A DNA stretch of 64,000 nucleotides from Paludibacteraceae bacterium (GCA_017454915.1 JAFTCC010000056.1:1-64000); one strand, 5' to 3'; positions 41,500-50,553 are shown, numbered from the stretch's first letter. Notes: generated from the sequence alone by a model not told the origin. Numbers and translations are program-made.

Positions 41500-42990
41500 A
41501 TGGTTCAATTCCTTAAAATCAATCCTGACGACAATGTCGTAGTTGCTATCCAAGACCTTCACAAGGGTCTAACTTTGAATGTTGATGGCGTGTCTGTTAC
41601 TGTTCTTGAAGATGTTCCGGCAGGGCATAAGGTGGCCCTTAAGGATTTTGCTGAAGGAGAAAATGTCGTTAAGTATGGCTATCCTATAGGCCATGCCCGC
41701 CGTGCTATCAAGCAGGGCGAGTGGGTCAACGAGAATAACATACGCACAAACCTCGCTGGTTTGTTGAGTTATGAATACCATCCTGTTGATGTGCGCCTTG
41801 AAATCGCTGATGAACATCGCACTTTCCGTGGATATCGCCGCAGTGACGGGCAGGTGGGCATTCGCAACGAGGTATGGATAATCCCAACTGTAGGTTGTGT
41901 AAACGGCATAGTGCAGCAGCTGGCGGACAGGCTGCGTGAAGAAACAAGGTGCGAGGGCATCGACGGCATTTTTGCTTTCCCTCACAACTATGGTTGCAGT
42001 CAATTAGGCGACGACCATGAGAACACCAAGAAAATTTTGAGGGACATGGTTCATCATCCTAATGCCGGAGCAATACTTGTTGTTGGCTTGGGATGTGAAA
42101 ACAACCAACCTGATGTTTTCGAACAGTTCTGTGGCGAATATCGTAAGGACCGTGTCAAATTCATGGTGTCGCAGAAAGTCGAGGGTGATGAGGTTGAGCA
42201 TGGAATGAAGATACTGCGTGAGTTATATGCCCTTGCCAGAGAGGACCAACGTGTGGACGTGCCGTTGAGCGAACTGCGCGTTGGACTTAAGTGCGGAGGC
42301 TCGGACGGATTTTCGGGCATAACGGCAAATCCGCTGCTCGGCATGTTCAGCGACTACCTTGTGGCTCAAGGCGGAACCACGGTGCTTACGGAAGTGCCTG
42401 AGATGTTCGGCGCAGAAACGATACTGATGAACCGCTGCGCAAACGATGGCTTGTTCGACCAGACGGTGGCGCTCATCAATGATTTCAAGGAGTATTTTTT
42501 AAGCCACGGCGAGCCCGTCGGCGAAAACCCGTCACCGGGCAACAAGGCTGGCGGCATATCCACACTTGAGGATAAGGCCCTCGGATGTACCCAGAAATGC
42601 GGCAAGAGCCTTGTGCGAGGTGTACTGCCATACGGCGAGAGACTACAGGTCAAGGGCCTTAACCTGCTTTCTGCGCCTGGCAATGACCTTGTGGCTTCGA
42701 CCGCGTTGGCATCGGCAGGGTGCCATATTGTGCTTTTCACCACAGGACGCGGAACGCCATTCGGAACTTACGTGCCTACCATGAAAGTCTCAACCAATTC
42801 AGGGCTGGCTCACCGCAAGCCGCAATGGATTGATTTTAACGCAGGTGTTATTGTTGAGGACGAGCCTATGGAACAAACTCTGAAACGCTTTACAGATTAC
42901 GTCATCAGAGTAGCAAATGGTGAGCAGACCAACAACGAGAAAAATGGCTATCACGAAATCGCCATATTCAAAACTGGAGTGACGCTGTAA
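41500..42990 (+). CDS. uxaA: Altronate dehydratase
   Basis: The 496-residue enzyme dehydrates D-altronate to 2-keto-3-deoxygluconate. It has an N-terminal SAF domain (residues ~1-95) fused to the catalytic UxaA domain, with RSDGQVGIRNEVWIIPTVGCVNGIV, FPHNYGCSQLGDDHENTKKIL, LKCGGSDGFSGITANPL, GNKAGGISTLEDKALGCTQKCG and TTGRGTPFGTYVPTMKVSTNS. The Cys-containing motifs probably bind the iron of the enzyme. Together with UxaB it covers two consecutive steps of galacturonate use; uxaC and the KDG kinase and aldolase are not here. Confidence 0.93.
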   Translation: MVQFLKINPDDNVVVAIQDLHKGLTLNVDGVSVTVLEDVPAGHKVALKDFAEGENVVKYGYPIGHARRAIKQGEWVNENNIRTNLAGLLSYEYHPVDVRLEIADEHRTFRGYRRSDGQVGIRNEVWIIPTVGCVNGIVQQLADRLREETRCEGIDGIFAFPHNYGCSQLGDDHENTKKILRDMVHHPNAGAILVVGLGCENNQPDVFEQFCGEYRKDRVKFMVSQKVEGDEVEHGMKILRELYALAREDQRVDVPLSELRVGLKCGGSDGFSGITANPLLGMFSDYLVAQGGTTVLTEVPEMFGAETILMNRCANDGLFDQTVALINDFKEYFLSHGEPVGENPSPGNKAGGISTLEDKALGCTQKCGKSLVRGVLPYGERLQVKGLNLLSAPGNDLVASTALASAGCHIVLFTTGRGTPFGTYVPTMKVSTNSGLAHRKPQWIDFNAGVIVEDEPMEQTLKRFTDYVIRVANGEQTNNEKNGYHEIAIFKTGVTL

Positions 42991-43031
42991 CCACATCGGC
43001 GCAGCAAATCCTCTATAGCGCAAGTCTATAC

Positions 43032-43065
43032 AAAAAAAAGACACGTTACAGCGTGTCTTTTTTTG
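43032..43065. terminator. Bidirectional terminator after uxaA
   Basis: AAAAAAAGACACG (43033-43045) pairs with CGTGTCTTTTTTT (43052-43064), with runs suitable for both strands. Confidence 0.85.
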
Positions 43066-43176
43066 TTGTGTCAGTCGAACCAGCCCCACAATGTTCCTTT
43101 CCACCAAACATTCCCTAAAGCCCATAGAACCTCTAAAGCCTTTCTCCCATAGAGATGACCCAATTTCTTCTTGCTC

Positions 43177-44028
43177 TCAGAGATTAAAGCGGTTGATGAT
43201 AAATTTGAGGAAATTCGGGTCGCCGTAGTTGCGTGTTCCGGTGTCATGTATGTTGAGGCTGTCAATGGCTGCCAAATCGTCGGGCGTCAACTCAAAGTCG
43301 AATATGTCAAGGTTTTGCTCCATCCTCTGTCGGTGTGTGCTTTTAGGTATTGCGACTATGCCATTTTGATTAAGCCACCGCAGTGCCACTTGCGGAGCGG
43401 TTTTGCCATGCCGTTTCCCTATAGCCTCGAGGACGGGGTTCTTGATGACGTCTTCCATGCCGCCCTCGCCCCCAAGCGGTGCCCACGCCATCATGCGGCA
43501 GTCAAATTCGTCAAGCAAAGGTTTTATGCCTTTTTGCTGAACAGAAGTGTTACATTGTAGTTGGTTGACCATGGGTTTGGTGTCAACGAAATGAGCGAAG
43601 TCGAAGAACCTGCCAGCCTGGAAGTTGCTGACCCCAATGGCCCGCGCTTTGCCGCTGCGGTAGGCGGCCTCGAGTGCGCGCCATGTGCCAAACACGTCGT
43701 TATATGCCTGGTGGATAAGAAGCAAGTCCACATAGTCGGTGCCGAGACGACCAAGGCTCGCGTCTATTGAGGCGGATGCCTTCGCCTCTCCGCCGTTGGT
43801 GAGCCACACCTTGGTCACGAGAAATATCTCGTTGCGGCTGATGCCTGATTTGGCTATCGCTGCGCCAACACCCTCCTCGTTCTGATAAGCTTGGGCTGTG
43901 TCTATCATCCTGTAGCCGACAGATAAAGCGTCAAGTACGCAACGCTCTGTCTCCGCGGGCGGAATTAGAAACACGCCGTAGCCCAGCACGGGCATTTCTA
44001 CGCCGTTGTAAAGTCTAATGGTGTCCAT
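43177..44028 (-). CDS. Aldo/keto reductase
   Basis: The 283-residue NADPH-dependent oxidoreductase has the catalytic tetrad in IDTAQAYQNEEGVG (Asp and Tyr), LVTKVWL (Lys) and DLLLIHQAY (His). The cofactor-binding end reads IPKSTHRQRMEQNLDIFDFELTPDD. It resembles the 2,5-diketo-gluconate reductase-like group, but the substrate is not predictable. A well-formed promoter lies at 44123-44092. Confidence 0.92.
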   Translation of the reverse strand: MDTIRLYNGVEMPVLGYGVFLIPPAETERCVLDALSVGYRMIDTAQAYQNEEGVGAAIAKSGISRNEIFLVTKVWLTNGGEAKASASIDASLGRLGTDYVDLLLIHQAYNDVFGTWRALEAAYRSGKARAIGVSNFQAGRFFDFAHFVDTKPMVNQLQCNTSVQQKGIKPLLDEFDCRMMAWAPLGGEGGMEDVIKNPVLEAIGKRHGKTAPQVALRWLNQNGIVAIPKSTHRQRMEQNLDIFDFELTPDDLAAIDSLNIHDTGTRNYGDPNFLKFIINRFNL

Positions 44029-44091
44029 TTCTTTTTTCCTCCTTTACATTTGTTCGGTCTAAAGACCTGTGCGAGTTGATATAATAATTCA

Positions 44092-44123
44092 CAAAGTTAT
44101 TCATTTCTCGCCAATTATCCAAA
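44092..44123 (-). promoter_or_regulatory. Promoter of the aldo/keto reductase gene
   Basis: TTTG (44123-44120), 20 nt, TAACTTTG (44099-44092) on the minus strand; an ATTG at 44115-44112 stands 12 nt from the box. The leader would be about 57 nt. The remaining 44124-44242 bases show nothing else certain. Confidence 0.7.
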
Positions 44124-44242
44124 TCCCATCGTGTGATTTTTCCAATCGATGGACTATACTATAGCAAAGACTTTCTTTGTGCCATGTCTTTCGCAGGTAG
44201 TCATGTTTTGTTGTGAACAATCTAATCAGCAGCTGCAATGGC

Positions 44243-44278
44243 AAAAAAAACAGCAACCTTGCGGCTGCTGTTTTTTTT
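44243..44278. terminator. Terminator after the 956-residue gene
   Basis: AAAAAAAACAGCA (44243-44255) pairs with TGCTGTTTTTTTT (44266-44278); on the minus strand it lies just beyond the stop at 44294. Confidence 0.85.
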
Positions 44279-44293
44279 GTGAGTTTGCGGTTG

Positions 44294-47164
44294 TTATTTA
44301 GCGCGGTTCAGCACTTTGATTGTGCGGGTTGTGCCGTCGCTGTAGCGTACTTTCTGAATCTGTATGCCAGTCGTGTTGGCGTCAATGCGGCGTCCGAGAA
44401 CATCGTAGTAGATGGTTTCGATAACGTCAGCGCTTACGCTGTTGAGGGCAGTAGGATTGGCAGCCCAGTATTCGCTAAGGTCGAACCATACAATTTCAGA
44501 CCTGTGCTCCTCGCCGCCACCACGATAGATAACCTGAATACCTATCTTGGTCCAACTGCGGAGTTCCTCTTCACCTTGGTTGAGGTAAACGCGTGAAGGA
44601 TAGAAATCCCAGTCATCAGAGAAGTTATAAGGTATTTCGGTCATGTCTTGGGTCAAGTTTTCGTAGAGATCTGCGGTAAGTGTCAGTTCTGAAACCTGGC
44701 CGTCTTTCTCTATGAGCAGAACATAGCTGATTTTACTGCTAAGCAGAGCATTGCCATCTGTGTCCTCAGCCGTGATAGCGAATGCGATGCTCGGGTAAGT
44801 GCCTGTTCCATTGAAGCTGTTGATAACCGGGTTAACAGGTGTGGCGGCAACTTCATGAATGCGGGTCAAAGTTATGTCGACAAATTCGTCCCACAAGCTT
44901 CCGTCTTCGTCTGAAGAAGTGTAAGCGTCGCAAGTGAACACGTCATTTTCGCTGTCATAGTGGAATGTCGCGCCATCAAACGTAAGGTTGTAGGTGCCGC
45001 CGAAGATGCTTGCGTATTCGCCAAGAGCCCATCCGGGAATCTCAAGGGTGCCGTCTTCTTGCAGTGTGCCTTTAACCCAACCGTCGGTAGCATAAACGCT
45101 CAAGCCTTGGATATATACATCATTGCCATCGAAAGCAACGAGAACTTCGTGCGAATCCTCTTCGTCAAAGTAGGTGTCTGTGCCTTTGAATGAGTAAGGG
45201 ATAGTTTCAAGATTTTCGGGCAGTTCTACGAGAGTGGTGCCATAGTCGAAGTAGAAGATTTGAATCTTAACTATGCGGGCCTGTGTGCCGCTAACATTTG
45301 GAACGCTGAACACAACTTCATTTGCCATGCCCGTCCAGATGCCGTCACTGCCATCAAGAGCGTATTCGCCAACGTTGGCTTCAAGGCTCATCTGCTTTTC
45401 TGTGCCGGTCATTGTGATGATAATTTTGCCCATCAGTTGTTCCGAGGTGATGGTCAGTGTGTTACCGGCATAGAGGCGTACGGCTTCACCGAGAGTGTAG
45501 TATTTAGGCGTGTTGCCGTTAGCGTTATCACCAAGTGCGAGTGAACCGTGGATGGTTTCGCTGATTTCAATTTCTGCAACTTCCGCTTGGTTTGCATAAT
45601 TTTGCTGTGCTGCAATCCAGATGGCATCGCAATTAGTGCCTATCACAACGTCATACAATTCGCTTAAGTAATAGAGCTCGTTAGGCTTGCCGTTGGCGAA
45701 AATTTCATTAACCGAAGTGAACACGTTGCGGTTGGCGTCATAGTCAAACACAACGTCAGTAATAATTGTTTCGCTGTTTTCATTCTCTTCAGCGCTAACC
45801 AGGAATAATGACCCATATTCGCCAAATCCGATGAATTGACCTGCAGGGAAGATTACTTGTGTACGATCTTCGTTGAATTGGCCCTGTATCCATGCTTCAG
45901 GCATTTCGGAAATCAGACCTTGGATGAAAACGTTGCCCTCTTCGTCAATGGCCACATTTACTGTGCCATTGATGGCTGACTCGCTTTCTCCGTCATAATA
46001 TGTTCCGGTCATTGGCATTTCAACAGGCTCAAGACCTTCGGGGAGTTCAACAACGGCAGGCAGAGCACCGATGTGCAGAGGTGAGATAATGGCGTCAAGA
46101 CTATTCTCAAGTTCTGATGAGCTGAGAATGAGGTAGCCGTCAACTTCAAATGAATTGAGGTTCTCGTCGAAAATCAGATAGCAGGGAGCAACGCCGCTTG
46201 AGGAATATCCCATAGCGTAAATAGGCCCGTTTTCTCCTTCACCAAGATAGGTAATAGGCAATTCAATTTCGCCGTCTTCGTTCAGCGAGCCTTTTATCCA
46301 TGCTTCAGGCATAGAAGGCACAAGACCTTGGAAATAGAAGTCATCGCCAACGCGGGCTACTTTTACATTGCCGGATAATGCTTGGCCATTGTCAGATTGG
46401 TAGTCAGACAATGAGGCGAAGAAAGTACCGATAATCGGAAGTTCTTGAACTTCTGCGCCTTCTGGGAGTTCCACAAGTGTGACGTTAGGCTCGTAGGGGG
46501 TGAAAACTGATGCGTAATCACCATAATCTTGCAAAGTGCCGTCGTCGGTCCACACACCGCCCAGTGATACGGATGTGAAACCTGTGCCTTGCAGCGATAT
46601 TACTTCGTCAGCAACTGCAAACGTAACCTCTTTAGTTTCGGTGTCAACAACAAAACCATTGGTCTGGTCATAGTTAATCAGGCATATTGCTATGCAGGCA
46701 TCATAGGTTGAATGGTAGTAAACGTTCTGATTGAGTGCCACGGTAATGAGTGACCCGTCTTCTGACAGAGTACCCTCTACCCATGCTCCAGTGGCAAGGC
46801 CAGAAACGAGATCCTTGAAAAAGACCTTGTTGTCAGCTCCAAAAACGATGTCGATGGTGCCGCTTTGGTCCCCATAATAGAGTTGTTGGTTCTGCACGAA
46901 GTAGTGTCCTCCCTCTCTTTTGAAAGTCTTGAGGTCACCTTCAGGTTGTTCGGAGATGATGACGTAATCAGATGCGGCACGTCTGGAGGCCTGCAGCTGA
47001 TTTTCAGAAATCGTACGTCCGGCTTCAATTTTGCCGGCATTTTTCAGTACTTGCCCTGTGGCCGGCGTAAACTGCAATGTGCGTGCAGCCTTTTGAGCCG
47101 GAACTCGGGCAAAGAGTGTCACCGCAAACAGCAAAGCGACAATCATGCTGGTAAATTTCTTCAT
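44294..47164 (-). CDS. Large secreted repeat protein (956 aa)
   Basis: The product has a signal peptide (MKKFTSMIVALLFAVTLFA) and at least four copies of a ~110-residue acidic beta-rich unit, each with a VELPE(G/N) lead-in, a GTYY/GTFF turn, a (V/A)FIQGL or FYFQGL core and a (M/P)PEAWI(K/Q)G step ending in EDG. A middle block (residues ~520-640) differs and looks like a carbohydrate-binding beta-sandwich (GNTLTITSEQLMGKIIITMTG). The C-terminus (IYYDVLGRRIDANTTGIQIQ then KVRYSDGTTRTIKVLNRAK) is a typical short sorting-type domain. It is most likely cell-surface or secreted; no enzyme motif is seen. Ligand and role are unknown. Confidence 0.8.
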   Translation of the reverse strand: MKKFTSMIVALLFAVTLFARVPAQKAARTLQFTPATGQVLKNAGKIEAGRTISENQLQASRRAASDYVIISEQPEGDLKTFKREGGHYFVQNQQLYYGDQSGTIDIVFGADNKVFFKDLVSGLATGAWVEGTLSEDGSLITVALNQNVYYHSTYDACIAICLINYDQTNGFVVDTETKEVTFAVADEVISLQGTGFTSVSLGGVWTDDGTLQDYGDYASVFTPYEPNVTLVELPEGAEVQELPIIGTFFASLSDYQSDNGQALSGNVKVARVGDDFYFQGLVPSMPEAWIKGSLNEDGEIELPITYLGEGENGPIYAMGYSSSGVAPCYLIFDENLNSFEVDGYLILSSSELENSLDAIISPLHIGALPAVVELPEGLEPVEMPMTGTYYDGESESAINGTVNVAIDEEGNVFIQGLISEMPEAWIQGQFNEDRTQVIFPAGQFIGFGEYGSLFLVSAEENENSETIITDVVFDYDANRNVFTSVNEIFANGKPNELYYLSELYDVVIGTNCDAIWIAAQQNYANQAEVAEIEISETIHGSLALGDNANGNTPKYYTLGEAVRLYAGNTLTITSEQLMGKIIITMTGTEKQMSLEANVGEYALDGSDGIWTGMANEVVFSVPNVSGTQARIVKIQIFYFDYGTTLVELPENLETIPYSFKGTDTYFDEEDSHEVLVAFDGNDVYIQGLSVYATDGWVKGTLQEDGTLEIPGWALGEYASIFGGTYNLTFDGATFHYDSENDVFTCDAYTSSDEDGSLWDEFVDITLTRIHEVAATPVNPVINSFNGTGTYPSIAFAITAEDTDGNALLSSKISYVLLIEKDGQVSELTLTADLYENLTQDMTEIPYNFSDDWDFYPSRVYLNQGEEELRSWTKIGIQVIYRGGGEEHRSEIVWFDLSEYWAANPTALNSVSADVIETIYYDVLGRRIDANTTGIQIQKVRYSDGTTRTIKVLNRAK

Positions 47165-47230
47165 AGGCTTAAATGTTAAATAAATTAAGTTAATGTATTA
47201 AAAACGTGTCATTTTATAACCTTAACAACA

Positions 47231-47270
47231 GAAATGATTTCAATTCGTAATCATTTCGACCGCAAAGTTA
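47231..47270 (-). promoter_or_regulatory. -7 box and 5' leader hairpin of the 956-residue gene
   Basis: TAACTTTG lies at 47270-47263 on the minus strand. Immediately after it a perfect 9-bp inverted repeat (47257-47249 GAAATGATT with 47239-47231 AATCATTTC, 9-nt loop) would sit at the very 5' end of the transcript, ahead of a ~65-nt leader. It might protect the mRNA or be an operator. Confidence 0.5.
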
Positions 47271-47376
47271 AGAATATTCTTTTATATAGATGCTATTTTT
47301 TAGACAAAAAATGTGTTTTTTTTGCTAATTGTGCTTTTTTTATGACAAAATGACTTTTTACGTTTTTTTTCTGCTG

Positions 47377-47433
47377 CAAATTGGGTCAACTTGTTTGTTA
47401 AGTTGCCCAATTGTGTAAATTTATCTAAATTTG
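47377..47433 (+). promoter_or_regulatory. nudC promoter with overlapping inverted repeat
   Basis: The -7 box TAAATTTG (47426-47433) has TTG 20 nt upstream (47403-47405) and ATTG 12 nt upstream (47410-47413). An imperfect inverted repeat covers the -33 region: ATTGGGTCAACTT (47380-47392) against AAGTTGCCCAAT (47400-47411), with one unpaired T. This is a plausible operator. Positions 47271-47376 are AT-rich with nothing else seen. Confidence 0.55.
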
Positions 47434-47456
47434 CATTACTTTTCATGCTGCATACG

Positions 47457-48275
47457 ATGAAGTACTATATAATTAACGAAAAAGGTGAGGTTTTGCTCCG
47501 CTGGGGTGACGTTCCGGACGTGTGTCCTGTTGCTGTACCCGGTTCGCAGTTTTGTCATAATCTTGGGTCATGGCATCAAGGTTTTGACGCTATAGCGTTT
47601 GGCACTCCTGCGGCAACGGTTGAACAGGCTTTTTCAGAAAATGGGACGACTTTTGGGCAAGGCGCGGATTTGACTTGTCCCGAATGGCAATGGTTTGGCT
47701 TGCGTGATGCATGGTTGTGTCTTTCCAAGCCGGATTTTGACGCTGCCGTTCATGCTGCTATGTGGGTTCATTGGGATAGGACGACTCGTTTCTGCCCTGT
47801 ATGCGGAAAATCGTTGGTGCGGGTTGAGGAACTCACAAAGCGATGCCCTGAATGTGGTAAGGAATATTATCCTCAAATAGCGCCTGCCGTGATAGTTCGT
47901 GTGGACAGAGGTGCTCTCACGCTGCTTGCCAGGGCTGCGTTGCGTCCCAAGTTTTTCGGGCTTGTGTCAGGCTTTGTTGAAGGCGGCGAAACGTTTGAGG
48001 AATGCGTGGCCCGCGAACTGATGGAGGAAACGGGCATTAAGGTGGCTGACATACGCTATTTCGGCTCGCAGTCTTGGCCCTTCCCAAGCGGGATAATGGT
48101 GGGGTATACAGCCAAGTACGAAAGTGGTGAGATATGTCTTAACGACGGAGAACTGCTTGAGGCTGGTTTTTATTCGCGCAGCGAGGTGAGAGAAATGAAC
48201 ATTCCAAAGCCTTTCAGCATATCTCGCCAGCTGATTGACGCGTGGCTTAATGCGGGAGAGCAGCCATGTTCCTGA
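47457..48275 (+). CDS. nudC: NAD+ diphosphatase / NAD-capped RNA decapping Nudix enzyme
   Basis: The 272-residue enzyme hydrolyses NADH/NAD+ and can remove NAD caps from RNA. It has an N-terminal domain, a four-Cys zinc ribbon (FCPVCGKSLVR... RCPECGKEYYPQ), the Nudix box GFVEGGETFEECVARELMEETGI, and the NudC signature SQSWPFPSGIMVGY just after it. The ATG at 47457 (MKYYIINEKGE) follows the promoter at 47426; the longer open frame from 47391 is rejected because it would start upstream of the -7 box. The end overlaps the next gene by 10 nt. Confidence 0.93.
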   Translation: MKYYIINEKGEVLLRWGDVPDVCPVAVPGSQFCHNLGSWHQGFDAIAFGTPAATVEQAFSENGTTFGQGADLTCPEWQWFGLRDAWLCLSKPDFDAAVHAAMWVHWDRTTRFCPVCGKSLVRVEELTKRCPECGKEYYPQIAPAVIVRVDRGALTLLARAALRPKFFGLVSGFVEGGETFEECVARELMEETGIKVADIRYFGSQSWPFPSGIMVGYTAKYESGEICLNDGELLEAGFYSRSEVREMNIPKPFSISRQLIDAWLNAGEQPCS

Positions 48276-49696
48276 TAGTCTTTCTGTCATATTATCTGTT
48301 GCTGTTGGTGGTGTCATACGTCTCGGGGCGTTTGGTAAAGGGCGGCAAGTCAGAGTTTTATAGCGGCACCCGTCATTCCCCGTGGTGGCTTGTGGCGATA
48401 GGTATGGTGGGGAGCTCCATATCTGGAGTGAGCCTCGTGTCTGTGCCAGGGATGGTGCGTGATAGCGCATTTGCATATATGCAGATGGTGCTGGGATTCT
48501 TTTTCGGGTATCTCATAATCGCCTATGTGCTGCTGCCTATTTATTACCGCTACCGCCTAACGTCAATTTATTCTTATTTGGGCGAGCGGCTCGGCGATGC
48601 GTCTCACCGTACAGCGTCTGCGTTCTTCATAGTATCGAAAATGATGGGCGCGGCGGTCAGGTTTTATGTGGTGGCATTGATACTCCACCAACTTGTGCTT
48701 GTCCGCTATGGAGTGCCTTTCCCGCTGACTGTTGCGGGCTTGGCTCTGATGATGTGGCTCTATACGCGGCGCAGCGGCATTAAGTCAATTATCTACACTG
48801 ATGCTCTGCAGACTGTTTGCCTTGTCTTATGCGTGGTGGCTATGTGCGGGTATGTTATGCGTGACATGGCTGTCTTGCCTGATCAGGCATGGAGGATGAT
48901 GCAGGCAGAAGGGCTGACGCAGTGTTTCAATTTTGACGACTGGCATGCTGGAGCGTATTTTTGGAAAATGTTTGTCAGCGGCATTTTCATTCCGGTTGTT
49001 ATGACCGGGCTTGACCAAGACATGATGCAGAAGAACCTGACTTGCAGCAATTTGGCGCAGGCTCAAAAAAATATGATCACGTACGGTATATGTTTTGTGC
49101 CGGTTAATGCCCTGTTGCTGTTTTTGGGTGGCCTGTTAATGATTTTTGCCCAAAACAATGGCATCACGTTGCCGGCTCGATCCGACGTGATATTGCCCAC
49201 TTTGGCATCTGCCCATCTGGGCACAGCTGTTGCGCTGCTGTTTATGGTTGGTTTAGTCGCTGCGGCTCTCTCTTCGGCCGATTCCGCGCTCACTTCGCTG
49301 ACCACCACAATAGTGCTTGATCAGATTCGGCCCGATGAGCAGCATGAGGCAAGAACGCGCAAGATTACACACATTGCTGTTACAGTCGTTTTTTGCCTCG
49401 TGATATGTGCAATAGATATTTTCAACAGCACAACTTTGCTTGACGCCGTTTACACAATCGCCAGTTACACCTATGGTCCGCTGCTCGGCTTGTTTTGCCT
49501 CGCTCTGTTCACCAATCGCCGGCCAGTCAATAATGCCGCTGTACCATTTGTGTGCGCTGCAGCACCTGTCTTGTGCTGGGGACTAAAACTTATTGCCAAA
49601 ACGTTCGGCGGATATGAATTCGGCTATGAACTGCTGTTGATTAACGCATTTTTCACTTTTTTGCCGCTATTTGTTATGTCAAAAGTGGAAAAATAA
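48266..49696 (+). CDS. Sodium:solute symporter (SSS family)
   Basis: The 476-residue membrane protein has about 13 helices of the SSS/LeuT fold. WWLVAIGMVGSSISGVSLVSVPGMV, GLDQDMMQKNLTCSNLAQAQKN and ALSSADSALTSLTTTI are conserved blocks, the last holding the sodium-site Ser/Ala residues. The substrate cannot be told. It overlaps nudC by 10 nt, so the pair is translationally coupled, an odd partnership. Confidence 0.9.
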   Translation: MFLIVFLSYYLLLLVVSYVSGRLVKGGKSEFYSGTRHSPWWLVAIGMVGSSISGVSLVSVPGMVRDSAFAYMQMVLGFFFGYLIIAYVLLPIYYRYRLTSIYSYLGERLGDASHRTASAFFIVSKMMGAAVRFYVVALILHQLVLVRYGVPFPLTVAGLALMMWLYTRRSGIKSIIYTDALQTVCLVLCVVAMCGYVMRDMAVLPDQAWRMMQAEGLTQCFNFDDWHAGAYFWKMFVSGIFIPVVMTGLDQDMMQKNLTCSNLAQAQKNMITYGICFVPVNALLLFLGGLLMIFAQNNGITLPARSDVILPTLASAHLGTAVALLFMVGLVAAALSSADSALTSLTTTIVLDQIRPDEQHEARTRKITHIAVTVVFCLVICAIDIFNSTTLLDAVYTIASYTYGPLLGLFCLALFTNRRPVNNAAVPFVCAAAPVLCWGLKLIAKTFGGYEFGYELLLINAFFTFLPLFVMSKVEK

Positions 49697-49705
49697 CGAT
49701 TTTTG

Positions 49706-49737
49706 TTTGGTTATTTTTTTAATTTTTATTACATTTG
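49706..49737 (+). promoter_or_regulatory. Promoter of the LytTR regulator gene
   Basis: TTTG (49706-49709), 20 nt, TACATTTG (49730-49737). Transcription would begin about 49743, just before the ATG at 49750. Confidence 0.75.
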
Positions 49738-49749
49738 CGCAATAAATCT

Positions 49750-50553
49750 ATGGATAATGCCATGAAAGTTTTCATAGTAGAGGATGAACTACCTGCACAG
49801 GTGAACTTAAAACGTGCCTTAGAACGTAATTTTGATGACGCCGAAATAATAGGCACAGCCGGGAGCATAGAGTCGGCTGTGGAGTGGCTTAAGCAACCTG
49901 AAAATAAGCCTGATGTCATTTTCATGGATGTTGAGCTGTCAGACGGATTGTGCTTTGAGATTTTCAAGCACGTTGACGTTTACGCCAGCGTAATCATAAC
50001 CACCGCCTACGATAGTTACGCAATACGCGCGTTTAAGGTTAACTGCATTGATTATCTGCTCAAGCCTATCGACGACAAAGAGTTGGTGGCTGCTGTTGAG
50101 AAATACCGTAGCACCGAGCATCATGGCGAGCAGGCACGAGCCATGCTCCGTATGTCGGACGAAGCTAATGCCAGCGCTACGGATGGCACAGAAATTAGCA
50201 TAAGGCCTAATGCGATTAAGTCGAGGTTTGTAGTTAAAATCGGAGACCATTTCATCATCGTGCATGTGCGGGACATAGCCTATTTCATATCGCGCGACAA
50301 AACTACATATCTTGTTACAAAAGAAGGAAAGTCATATCTGCTTGACAATAGCCTTGATATGCTTGAAACCGTTGTGGACCCGCATGACTTTTTCCGCATA
50401 AGCAGGGCATGCATCGCCAACATCGAGTCAATAGGCAGCGTGTCAAGACACTTCAGCGGACGCCTTAGAATTTCGCTCATACCAAAGAAAGACGATGACA
50501 TATTCGTTTCGCGCATAAGGACGGGCAACTTTATGAAATGGCTCAACCTCTAA
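49750..50553 (+). CDS. LytTR-family response regulator
   Basis: This encodes 267 residues. A receiver domain (about 1-125) shows the acidic pair in IVEDELPAQ, the phospho-acceptor Asp in VIFMDVELSDG, the Thr in ITTAYDSYAIRAF and the Lys in LLKPIDDKEL. A LytTR DNA-binding domain occupies the C-terminal ~100 residues (YFISRDKTTYLVTKEGKSYLLDNSLDMLE... FFRISRACIANIESI). No histidine kinase gene is adjacent, so its partner is elsewhere. Two ATGs four codons apart (49750, 49762) are both possible starts. Confidence 0.92.
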   Translation: MDNAMKVFIVEDELPAQVNLKRALERNFDDAEIIGTAGSIESAVEWLKQPENKPDVIFMDVELSDGLCFEIFKHVDVYASVIITTAYDSYAIRAFKVNCIDYLLKPIDDKELVAAVEKYRSTEHHGEQARAMLRMSDEANASATDGTEISIRPNAIKSRFVVKIGDHFIIVHVRDIAYFISRDKTTYLVTKEGKSYLLDNSLDMLETVVDPHDFFRISRACIANIESIGSVSRHFSGRLRISLIPKKDDDIFVSRIRTGNFMKWLNL

